A program made the position numbers and the translations under genes. A stretch of 39,543 bases of DNA from contig JBEKVM010000048.1 of NCBI GenBank assembly GCA_049513975.1, forward strand, positions 1 through 39,543, written 5' to 3'. Shown here one piece after another: positions 24,699-32,094 of the stretch. A model generated the notes under the pieces. The model was not told where the DNA came from. It worked only from the letters and a program-made list of their open reading frames with translations, and did no database searches. The DNA comes from JBEKOF01 sp049513975. Its GTDB lineage: Bacteria; Verrucomicrobiota; Verrucomicrobiia; Limisphaerales; Palsa-1400. Positions within the stretch are counted from its first letter, which is position 1. Every line of letters starts with the position of its first letter.

Positions 24699-26243
24699 TC
24701 ACTGCCCCGCCCCGTTCACAGCCATCGTATATAAAGCTGTTGCGTCAAGGTCCAGGGACACTCCGTCTGCGGAGAGCGTGGGCAATAAACCAAGCGAGGG
24801 GCCGAGCGCCTGATTTTTCCCGGCGATCATCTGCGTCTCTTGCACCGACACCGTAGCTTGGTTTCCGAAGGATGTCGTCACGCGGGGCGATGCCAAGATG
24901 TTGCCTCCGGAAGATTGCTCAATGGCATTGAGATACGACTGGCGTTCGGCGGCCGAACAGGTCACCCCCCCTGTGCTGTGGTTTTGTTCCGTAAAGAGAG
25001 ATTGCAGCCCGAGCTTCACCAGAACTTGCTCCGGCGCCGAGACAAATTTCGCGTCAACCTGAACCTGGGTTTGTGCGCTGAACGGAGGATCCACCTTGTT
25101 CCCCGCGGCATCAATCATTCTGGGAGTGATAAAGACCAGCAGGCGCTCGCCGGCTTGGGTCTGCCAGCCTCCCATGATCACCGTTTGGTTTGGGCCAATG
25201 GAAGAAACCTGGCGCGCCGCCCCGAATTTCTTGACACCCGGCTCCTCCTTCATCGCGTTCTCGAAATCGGCCAACTCTTTGTCCCAGCGCGCCCGGGCTT
25301 CGTCCACTCCTTGAACCTGCCGCGCCCGCGCCCGTTCGTCATAACGCTGCACTATTTCTTTGAGGATGTCGGGATTGCCTTTGGCGTCGGAGGACGGTGC
25401 GGGTCCGCCAAGTTGGACCGGCGGGGCTTGCGTTGCTGGAGGCGATGCCGCCGCCGCTGCCTGCGGATTGGAGTCGGGCAGGTTTCGGATGACCAACACG
25501 GCAGCCAGGGAAAGGGAGAGCACGCCGATTGCGGCCAGAGAAAGTTTTTTCATGGCAATCACTTTTACAATTGACGGAGCGGAACTGAACGCGGGCGCGC
25601 CCGCTGTTATCATGGCCGCGCCGGTGATTCCCGCAGCCAGTTGCGCCGGCACGGCGGTGGACGATGATTCCACGAGGATGCAGGCCAGGGCCGCGCCCGT
25701 CGTGGGCCTGCCCCGCTTCTGCAGGACGGCCCGGAGCTTTTCCAGCGCCCGGTCCACCCTCATGCGCGCCGCGTTTTCGCTCACCCCCAGCGCCGTGCCG
25801 ACCAGTGAAAATTCATAGGACTCAAAATAGCGCAGCACGATCGCCTCCCGATCGGTTTCCCCCAACTCGCCCAGCGCCTCATCCATCATCGGCCCCAACT
25901 CACTCCATCCCGCGTTCGCATTGGAGTTCATTTCATTCATGGAAACGACCGCCTGCTCGCGCGCCCGCCGGCGCGCCTCCCCGCGGACGGCGTTGGCCGC
26001 GAGAAAACGCGTGCTGGCATAAAGCCAGCCGGCGATGGAGCCGTGCTGTTGGAGTCTTCCCGCTTTGCGGGCCAGATCGGCGAACACCGATTGCGCGACA
26101 TCTTCCGCCAGGTGGGTGTCGCCGTTGACCTGCCGCAGCGCCGCCGCATAAACCATTTTCAGATGGCGGCGCACCAATTCCGCAAACGCCGCTTCAGACC
26201 GTTCAGCGGCGTATTGCCGGATCAGTTCTTTATCCCCGATCAT
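24699..26243 (-). CDS. ECF sigma factor fused to membrane segment and secretin-like C-terminal region
   Basis: 514 residues from ATG at 26243 (MIGDKELIRQYAAE); the frame extends upstream through a repeat array, which is not expected to be coding. Residues 1-185 form a complete ECF sigma factor: AFAELVRRHLKMVYAAALR, HLAEDVAQSVFADLARK, GWLYASTRFLAANAVRGE, then region 4 LGETDREAIVLRYFE and VSENAARMRVDRALEKLR. An Ala-rich linker follows, then a hydrophobic helix (about 231-253, KKLSLAAIGVLSLSLAAVLVI) and a coiled region. The C-terminal 170 residues resemble parts of secretin-like proteins (NQTVIMGGW, LLVFITPRMIDAAGN, VQVDAKFV, ILASPRVTTSFGNQATV). An internal ATG at 25553 could start the export part separately. 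Likely a membrane-tethered sigma factor or a fused sensor. Confidence 0.82.
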   Translation of the reverse strand: MIGDKELIRQYAAERSEAAFAELVRRHLKMVYAAALRQVNGDTHLAEDVAQSVFADLARKAGRLQQHGSIAGWLYASTRFLAANAVRGEARRRAREQAVVSMNEMNSNANAGWSELGPMMDEALGELGETDREAIVLRYFESYEFSLVGTALGVSENAARMRVDRALEKLRAVLQKRGRPTTGAALACILVESSSTAVPAQLAAGITGAAMITAGAPAFSSAPSIVKVIAMKKLSLAAIGVLSLSLAAVLVIRNLPDSNPQAAAAASPPATQAPPVQLGGPAPSSDAKGNPDILKEIVQRYDERARARQVQGVDEARARWDKELADFENAMKEEPGVKKFGAARQVSSIGPNQTVIMGGWQTQAGERLLVFITPRMIDAAGNKVDPPFSAQTQVQVDAKFVSAPEQVLVKLGLQSLFTEQNHSTGGVTCSAAERQSYLNAIEQSSGGNILASPRVTTSFGNQATVSVQETQMIAGKNQALGPSLGLLPTLSADGVSLDLDATALYTMAVNGAGQ

Positions 26244-26322
26244 CGTGACACTACATAGCACCCGCCGCCCCTTCAAACCGCACAAAAAAAATCCACCACT
26301 TGGAACCCCGCGCCAATTCCCC

Positions 26323-26350
26323 TCAATCCGCAATCCGCAATCCGCAATCC
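26323..26350. repeat. Tandem AATCCGC (7-base) array
   Basis: Four copies between the efflux outer-membrane gene and the sigma fusion gene, 80 bases before the sigma start. Same word as at 7741. Confidence 0.85.
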
Positions 26351-26365
26351 TCCCTCCTCGCCGTC

Positions 26366-27802
26366 TCAGTCCGTCCTGTCCTCCCATCCCCCGCCCAGCG
26401 CCCGGTAAATGTTCACCAGGTCCGACGCAATCGCTTGCTTGCTCTGGGCCAGCGCCGTCTCGGAGCCCAGCAGCGAACGTTCCGCATCCAACAGCGTCAG
26501 AAACTCCTCCGTGCCGGCCTGGTAAAGTTGCTGCGATAAATACACCGCGCGGCGGTTATTGACCACCGCGTCGCTCAAGGCCTTGCGATGGTCCCAATCC
26601 TTGGCAAACGCCACCAGATAGCTCTCCACGTCTGACAACGCCGCCAGCACCGTCTTCTGATACGTGATATACGCCGCCTCCGTCGCCGCCTTCTGCAAAC
26701 GCAAATTGGAAATCGTGCTGCCCCCTGAAAAAATCGGCCAGCTCACCGAGGGCCCGCCGGAATAGATGCCGTTGCCTCCCGCGAACAAATCCCGCGCCAG
26801 GCTGCTCTGGTAATTCAGATTCCCTGTCAACGAGAATTGAGGATAAAAGTCCGCCACCGCCACCCCGATCAGCGCCGCCGCCTGATGCAAATTCGCCTCC
26901 GCCGCCCGGATGTCCGGCCGCCGCCGCAACAGGTCCGACGGCAACCCCACCGGCACTTCCGGCGGGGTGAGCGGCACGGCGCCGGGTTTGGACAAATCTT
27001 CCAGCAGATCGTCCGGGGCGCGGTCCAGCAAAATGCTCAACGCAAAAATATTCTGCTGGATGGTGGTTTCCAACGGGGGAATGGTCGAGGCCGTCGTCGC
27101 CACTTGCGCGTCGGCATTCGCCTCATCCAGCCCGCTGACGAACCCCGCCCCCCCTTTCCGCCGCGTCACTTCCGCCGTGTGCATCTCCGTCTCCAGGTTG
27201 GTCCGCGCAATGGCGATCTGTTCCTGCGCGCTGCGCACCTGGATGTAGTCCAGCGCCACTTCCGACACCAGCGTCACCTGCGCCCCATACACATTTTCGC
27301 AGGCCGCCTGGATGGCCGCGTCATCCGATTCAAGCTGCCGCCGCGTCGCGCCAAAAAAATCCAAAGTCCACGCCGCCCTCGCTCCCGCCTGGAGCGCGTC
27401 GGGGGTCCCCACCTTCGCCCCGTTGACCGTGCCGGTGCGCGTGGCCGATCCCGATAGCGTCAGCGACGGCCAAAGCCCGCCCGCATCCCTCCCGCGGGCG
27501 GCGCGCGCCTCCCGCAGCAGCGCCTCGGCCAGTCGCACGTCCAGATTGGTCCGCAGGGCCGCGTTCACCAACTCCGTCAGCTTGGGGTCCTGGAATTTTG
27601 TCCACCAGCGGGCCATGTCCACCGCGCTGTCCGTCAGGCGCGTGCTGGCGTTGGTGCTGCTGTTGGTCGGGCCGGACCAGGCCGGCGGTGCCTGGATTTT
27701 CGGCGGCTGGTAATCCGGACCTACCATGCAGCCGCTGCTCATGGCCAGCGCGGCCAGCGCAACGGCCAGGGCCGTCCGCGCCATTGGGAAAGGTTTATTC
27801 AT
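26366..27802 (-). CDS. Outer-membrane efflux lipoprotein (TolC/OprM, NodT family)
   Basis: 478 residues. Lipoprotein signal with lipobox SSGC at about 22-25, followed by MVGPDYQPP, the hallmark start of the NodT/OprM group. Two outer-membrane-efflux-protein repeats follow: WWTKFQDPKLTELVNAALRTNLDVRLAEALLREARA and GLPSDLLRRRPDIRAAEANLHQAAALIGVAVADFYPQ; the latter (RRRPDI) is diagnostic. It forms the trimeric outer-membrane duct of a tripartite pump with the adaptor and ABC transporter encoded just upstream. Fourth gene of the efflux operon, starting 30 bases after the permease stop. Confidence 0.95.
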   Translation of the reverse strand: MNKPFPMARTALAVALAALAMSSGCMVGPDYQPPKIQAPPAWSGPTNSSTNASTRLTDSAVDMARWWTKFQDPKLTELVNAALRTNLDVRLAEALLREARAARGRDAGGLWPSLTLSGSATRTGTVNGAKVGTPDALQAGARAAWTLDFFGATRRQLESDDAAIQAACENVYGAQVTLVSEVALDYIQVRSAQEQIAIARTNLETEMHTAEVTRRKGGAGFVSGLDEANADAQVATTASTIPPLETTIQQNIFALSILLDRAPDDLLEDLSKPGAVPLTPPEVPVGLPSDLLRRRPDIRAAEANLHQAAALIGVAVADFYPQFSLTGNLNYQSSLARDLFAGGNGIYSGGPSVSWPIFSGGSTISNLRLQKAATEAAYITYQKTVLAALSDVESYLVAFAKDWDHRKALSDAVVNNRRAVYLSQQLYQAGTEEFLTLLDAERSLLGSETALAQSKQAIASDLVNIYRALGGGWEDRTD

Positions 27803-27832
27803 GGCATTTCGATCATGGGTTGTGCCGGCCTT

Positions 27833-29203
27833 TTATTCGTACCGCAGCGCGTCAATCGGATCCAGACGCGAGGCCTTCCACGCCGGATAATACCCAAACA
27901 CCACGCCCACCGTCGCCGAAACCACCACGGCGGAAATGATGGCCCCCAGGGACACGGCCGTGGGCCACCGGAGCATGATCCGCACCATCCAGGAACAAGC
28001 GCGCCCCAGCCCGATGCCGACCGCGCCGCCGATCAGGCAGAGGACCACCGCTTCGGTGAGGAACTGGCGCAAAATATCCGCCGGCTGCGCCCCCACCGCC
28101 ATTCTCAACCCGATTTCCCTCGTCCGTTCCGTCACCGAAACGAGCATGATGTTCATAATGCCCACCCCGCCCACCACCAGCGAAATCGTCGCCACGATGA
28201 GCAACAGCTTGGTCATCAACAGTGTCGTCGAACTGACCGTTCGGGTCATTTCCGTCATGTCCCGAATCGTAAAGTCGTCCGGCGCGTTGGGCCGGAGGTG
28301 ATGCCGCTCGCGCATCAGGCCGGTGATTTCTTCAATGGCTGACGGAATCTGCTCGGCTGACTTGGCCGCCGCTATGATTTGATCCACGTTGACAAACCGC
28401 ACCTGGAGCGGCGTGTCGGCCGTTTGCACGGCCGAGGGCGTCGTATAAAGGGTCGTGGGACTGGTCAAATAGACCTGGCTGGGCAGAACCGTCGTCGCCG
28501 TGGAACTGGCCGCCGCGCTCTGGTTTTGCGTCGTGGCCGAACTGCCGGTCACCCGGTACTTGATCGTCGTCCACGGCGCCAGCACGATGTCGTCCTGATC
28601 CTGCCCCATCATATTGGCTCCCTTGGCCCGGAGCACCCCGATCACCTTAAAGGGGACGTTTTGCAGCCGGATTTCCTTGCCGATGGGCGATTCATCCGGG
28701 AAAAGTTGTTTGGCGATGGTTTGCCCAATCATGCAAACCTTGGCCGCGCTATGCACTTCGGCCTCGGTGAACGGAGTCCCTTGCGCCATGTCATCCCAAT
28801 CCCGCACCTGGAGAAAGGCCGGCGTGGTGCCCGAAATCGTGTTCGGAACCCAGTTGCGGTTGCCATAAACCACCTGCGTCCGCGCCCGCACCACCGGCGC
28901 CGACGCCGCCACCGAGGGACAATCGGCCAGGATCATGTCCGCGTCCATCGGAGTCAGCGTCATGATGCTGCCGGTGCCCTGGCTGACGCCGCCGAAGGCG
29001 GAGTTGCCGGGAAAAACCATCAGATTGTTGGCCCCCAGCGTGGCAATGGTATGCTGAATCTGCAGCGAGGAGCCGTTGCCAATCTCCATCATCGCAATCA
29101 CCGCCGCCACCCCGATAATTATGCCCAGCGTGGTCAGCGCCGCCCGCATCATGTTCCTGCTCAAGGCGCGCATGGCCGTTTGAAATGTCCGGTAAAATCT
29201 CAT
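27833..29203 (-). CDS. MacB-type ABC transporter permease
   Basis: 456 residues. N-terminal membrane helix (ALTTLGIIIGVAAVIAMMEIG), then a large periplasmic MacB core domain (about 45-325) with TPMDADMILADCPSVAASAPVV and IGKEIRLQNVPFKVIGVL. Three more helices lie at about 335-445, with the FtsX motif VVGGVGIMNIMLVSVTERTREIGLRMAVGA and the end YYPAWKASRLDPIDALRYE. The fold works by mechanotransmission, with no substrate channel of its own. Its start overlaps the ATPase gene by 4 bases (ATGA). In the classic E. coli MacB the ATPase is fused; here it is separate. A Ser/Thr/Ala-rich insertion (about 220-255) sits in the periplasmic part. Confidence 0.95.
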   Translation of the reverse strand: MRFYRTFQTAMRALSRNMMRAALTTLGIIIGVAAVIAMMEIGNGSSLQIQHTIATLGANNLMVFPGNSAFGGVSQGTGSIMTLTPMDADMILADCPSVAASAPVVRARTQVVYGNRNWVPNTISGTTPAFLQVRDWDDMAQGTPFTEAEVHSAAKVCMIGQTIAKQLFPDESPIGKEIRLQNVPFKVIGVLRAKGANMMGQDQDDIVLAPWTTIKYRVTGSSATTQNQSAAASSTATTVLPSQVYLTSPTTLYTTPSAVQTADTPLQVRFVNVDQIIAAAKSAEQIPSAIEEITGLMRERHHLRPNAPDDFTIRDMTEMTRTVSSTTLLMTKLLLIVATISLVVGGVGIMNIMLVSVTERTREIGLRMAVGAQPADILRQFLTEAVVLCLIGGAVGIGLGRACSWMVRIMLRWPTAVSLGAIISAVVVSATVGVVFGYYPAWKASRLDPIDALRYE

Positions 29204-29910
29204 GGTTGGTTCTCCTCTCTTTTTGTCTCCCCGTCCCCCTCGATCACCCCGTCACTGATGCGGATGATTCGTTTGGCGTGCCGCGCCACTTGCGGGTCGT
29301 GCGTCACCAGGATGATGGTCAGCCCTTCCGCTTCGTTGAGCGTCCGGAACATTTGCAGAATCTCCTGGCTGGTGTGCGAATCCAGATTGCCCGTCGGTTC
29401 ATCCGCCAGCAGCAACTGCGGCCGGTTGATGAGCGACCGCGCTATCGCCACCCGCTGCTGCTGCCCGCCCGAAAGTTGCGAGGGCTGGTGATCCATCCGG
29501 TCGGCCAGGCCCACCTTGTCCAGCATCGCGGTGGCCCGCGCCTTCATTTCTTCCTTGGCGACAAACTCCGCGCCATAGGTCAGCGGCATGCAGACGTTGT
29601 CCAGCGCCGAGGTTCGCGCCAGCAGATTGAAACTCTGGAACACAAAGCCGATCAGCCGGTTGCGCAGTTGGGCGCGTTCATTGGGCGAGGCGCCCGAGAT
29701 CTGCCGCCCCTCCAGCCAATACTCCCCCGAGGTGGGACGATCCAGGCAGCCGAGAATATTCATCAGCGTGCTTTTGCCCGAACCGCTCGCCCCCATCAGC
29801 GCCACCAGTTCTCCTTTGCCAATGGACAGGGTGACGCTTTTGAGCACCTGCAAATCCACCTCGCCCAGGTGGTAGGTCTTGCAAACCTCGTGCAATTCAA
29901 GCAATTCCAT
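29200..29910 (-). CDS. MacB/LolD-type ABC transporter ATPase
   Basis: 236 residues. Walker A GASGSGKSTLMN (about 40-51), Q-loop FVFQSFNLL, signature LSGGQQQRVAIARSL, Walker B LLLADEPTGNLD, H-loop ILVTHD. Start ATG at 29910 (MELLELHEVCKTYHLG). The Gly-Glu-Val-(D/E)-Leu-xVL start and LGCLDRPTSGEYWLEG mark the LolD/MacB/FtsE group. It powers the membrane permease encoded immediately downstream (4-base overlap) and follows the adaptor gene by 15 bases. Confidence 0.97.
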   Translation of the reverse strand: MELLELHEVCKTYHLGEVDLQVLKSVTLSIGKGELVALMGASGSGKSTLMNILGCLDRPTSGEYWLEGRQISGASPNERAQLRNRLIGFVFQSFNLLARTSALDNVCMPLTYGAEFVAKEEMKARATAMLDKVGLADRMDHQPSQLSGGQQQRVAIARSLINRPQLLLADEPTGNLDSHTSQEILQMFRTLNEAEGLTIILVTHDPQVARHAKRIIRISDGVIEGDGETKREENQP

Positions 29911-29925
29911 AACCGATTCTCGCCG

Positions 29926-31338
29926 TTACGGGCTGTTGCCCCGTCTGCCCCCGCCCCCGCCGCCACCGCCGCCACCGCCGCCGCCGGCTGGCCCGGCACG
30001 CCGGCCAAACTGCGGAATGAAGGGATTCACCCCGGGCGTTTCCTCCGCCGCCATTTCCGGGGTCTGCACTCCCAGCACCACCGTCTGATTTTCCTTCAAT
30101 CCTTCGCCTTGCAGCACCGTCCAGGTCCCATCAGAAAGTCCCAGGTTGACATGAATCGGGCGGACAAACTCTCCCTCCGGCACCCACACCGTCCCGCTTT
30201 GTTGGACGGGCTGGGCGTCGCTGCCGCTGCCGCGCTGCCCCCTCTGCTGGCCGCCGTCGGAGGCTCCGCCGGACGGCGGGTCCGTCTGCCGGTAGGCCGG
30301 GGCAATCAAGTCCGGCAGCGGATGCCAGCGCAGGGCCGAGTTCAAAGCCAGAAACACGTCGTCGGCCTCTCCGGTCAGGAATTGAACATTCGCTGTCAAA
30401 TACGGCAGTAGTTTGCCGTCCGAGTTGTCCGTGTTCACCTCCACCGTGTAAGTCACCACATTTTGCGTCATCGTCGCGTTGAGCCGCACCTTGTTCACCT
30501 TGCCGTGAAACTTCCGGCCGGGAAAAGCGTCCACCGTAAAGCTCACATCCTGGTTGGTTCGAATCTTCCCGATGTCCGCCTCGTTGACCGAAACCCAAAC
30601 CTGCATCCTCGTCAGGTCCTTGGCAATCAGGAACAAACTGGGCGTGTTCAGGCTCGAGGCCACCGTCTCCCCAATCGTCACCCGCCGGTCAATGATCACG
30701 CCATTGACCGGAGAATAAATGGTGCAGTAATCCAGCGTCTGTTGGGCCTTGGCCAGGGTGGCTTCCGCCTGCACCGTGGCGGCCCTGGCCGAATCCACCG
30801 CCGCCATGGCCAATTCCACGTTGGCTTTGGCTATTTCGTAATTCGCCTTGTAGGAATCATACGTCGTCGGCGCCAGCGCGTCCGACGGGCCGAGCATCTG
30901 CGCCCGTTTCCAATCCGCTTCCGCCTGCACCTCCTTGGCTTTCATCTGCTCCACATTGGCTGCCGCCTGTTTTTCCCCGGCCTTGTCCGATGCCACCACC
31001 GCCATGTCCAGGTCCACGTCCGCCTTGAACAGGCGGGGGTCAATCCGGGCCAGGAGCATGTTGGACTCCACCACCGACCCATAATCAATGGCCTTGCCAT
31101 TCTTGTCCTTGCCAAACTCCAGGAATTGCCCCGACACTTGCGCCCCCACGTCCACCAACTCCTCCGGTTCCACCGTGCCCGTCGCCGTAATCGTGGCCGT
31201 CAGGTTTCCTTTCCGCACCGTGCCCGTGCGCCACAGGGCTTTGTTGGCATGACGCGCGTGCCAGATCCACGCGCCCGCCGCGCCCGCCAGCGCCACCGCC
31301 GCCACCGCCACAATTATCACTCTGAATTTTCCTCGCAT
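29926..31338 (-). CDS. MacA-like efflux periplasmic adaptor (HlyD/RND family)
   Basis: 470 residues from ATG at 31338 (MRGKFRVIIVAVAAV). The start is fixed by GAGGAAAT placed at a good distance upstream and by the membrane anchor at about 6-26. The barrel-sandwich half-motif TGTVRKGNLTATITATGTVEPEELVDVGAQVSGQ is typical of MacA. An alpha-helical hairpin follows (about 95-210), then TIYSPVNGVIIDRRVTIGETV and the beta-barrel FTVDAFPGRKFHGKVNKVRLNA. The last 30 residues contain an unbroken run of about 13 Gly from GCC/CCG triplets, then RRGNSP. It bridges the MacB-type permease to the outer-membrane duct. First gene of the operon MacA > ATPase > permease > TolC-like. Confidence 0.94.
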   Translation of the reverse strand: MRGKFRVIIVAVAAVALAGAAGAWIWHARHANKALWRTGTVRKGNLTATITATGTVEPEELVDVGAQVSGQFLEFGKDKNGKAIDYGSVVESNMLLARIDPRLFKADVDLDMAVVASDKAGEKQAAANVEQMKAKEVQAEADWKRAQMLGPSDALAPTTYDSYKANYEIAKANVELAMAAVDSARAATVQAEATLAKAQQTLDYCTIYSPVNGVIIDRRVTIGETVASSLNTPSLFLIAKDLTRMQVWVSVNEADIGKIRTNQDVSFTVDAFPGRKFHGKVNKVRLNATMTQNVVTYTVEVNTDNSDGKLLPYLTANVQFLTGEADDVFLALNSALRWHPLPDLIAPAYRQTDPPSGGASDGGQQRGQRGSGSDAQPVQQSGTVWVPEGEFVRPIHVNLGLSDGTWTVLQGEGLKENQTVVLGVQTPEMAAEETPGVNPFIPQFGRRAGPAGGGGGGGGGGGGGRRGNSP

Positions 31339-31699
31339 AAATTTATTTCCTCGGGGATGGGCTTCCGGCGCCACCCCGCTTCGCTCGCTTGATTCATCCC
31401 GTCGCTCGATTAGACGACACCGCCGCCCTCCAACATTCACTCCGGCCATCCGTCTTCCCCGGGGCAACAAATCCACTTCAACCCGCCGCCCAAGGGAGCA
31501 CTCATACTAATTCAAGAAAGAATCCCCCCGCAAATAAAATTTTCTAATAGTTCACGCCGGCCGCTGCCCGGCGTTGCCGCCTTCATTCTGCATTCTGCAT
31601 TCTTCATTCTGCATTCTGCATTCTGCATTTCTTCATTCTTCATTCTTCATTCTGCATTTCTTCATTGCCAATCCCGCCGCCCCTTCTTAACCTCCTCTC
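31339..31699. other. Divergent intergenic region between efflux operon and nuoA
   Basis: No ORF is supported. It carries an AT-rich patch (about 31509-31552) that could hold the efflux operon promoter and a long CATTCTG-type array next to nuoA. Confidence 0.5.
31583..31667. repeat. Long CATTCTG/CATTCTT (7-base) array
   Basis: About eleven units of CATTCTG or CATTCTT, with occasional one-base slips (CATTTCTT), ending about 33 bases before the nuoA start. Confidence 0.9.
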
Positions 31700-32086
31700 A
31701 TGGAACCAATGCAATTGCGGGAATACATTCCGGTGGCCATCCTGGGCCTGGTCGCCCTTTTGTTCTCCGCCGGCACCCTCGTCGCCTCCGTCCTCGTCGG
31801 CAAACGCGGCAAAAGATCCCCCATCAAAGACACCGCTTATGAATGCGGCATGTTGCCCGTCGGCGAAGGCAACACCCGCCTCTCCGTCAAATTCTATCTC
31901 GTCGCCATGCTCTTCATTCTTTTCGACATCGAAGTCGTCTTCCTTTATCCTTGGGCCATCATCTACCGCTCCATGCTCGCCTGGAACGCCTCCCTCATTT
32001 TCGGCTCGATGTTTTGTTTTCTCGGCATCCTCTTCATCGGCTACATTTACGCTCTGAAAAAAGAAGCCTTCAATTGGAAACAGTGA
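31700..32086 (+). CDS. nuoA: NADH-quinone oxidoreductase subunit A
   Basis: 128 residues with three membrane helices (about 9-32, 68-90, 98-120). Diagnostic motifs: DTAYECGMLPVGEG (the conserved YECG loop) and FYLVAMLFILFDIEVVFLYPWA in helix 2. The final residues KKEAFNWKQ are charged. It is a membrane-arm subunit of complex I near the quinone site. No nuoB or other complex I gene lies beside it: the next gene, 8 bases after the stop, is a phosphohexomutase-like protein. The start could also be Met4 (31709). Upstream lies a repeat array. Confidence 0.96.
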   Translation: MEPMQLREYIPVAILGLVALLFSAGTLVASVLVGKRGKRSPIKDTAYECGMLPVGEGNTRLSVKFYLVAMLFILFDIEVVFLYPWAIIYRSMLAWNASLIFGSMFCFLGILFIGYIYALKKEAFNWKQ

Positions 32087-32094
32087 CCGTGTGA

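Noticed and set aside
31583..31667. CRISPR-like array
   Set aside because: The unit is 7 bases with no spacers; it is a simple tandem repeat.
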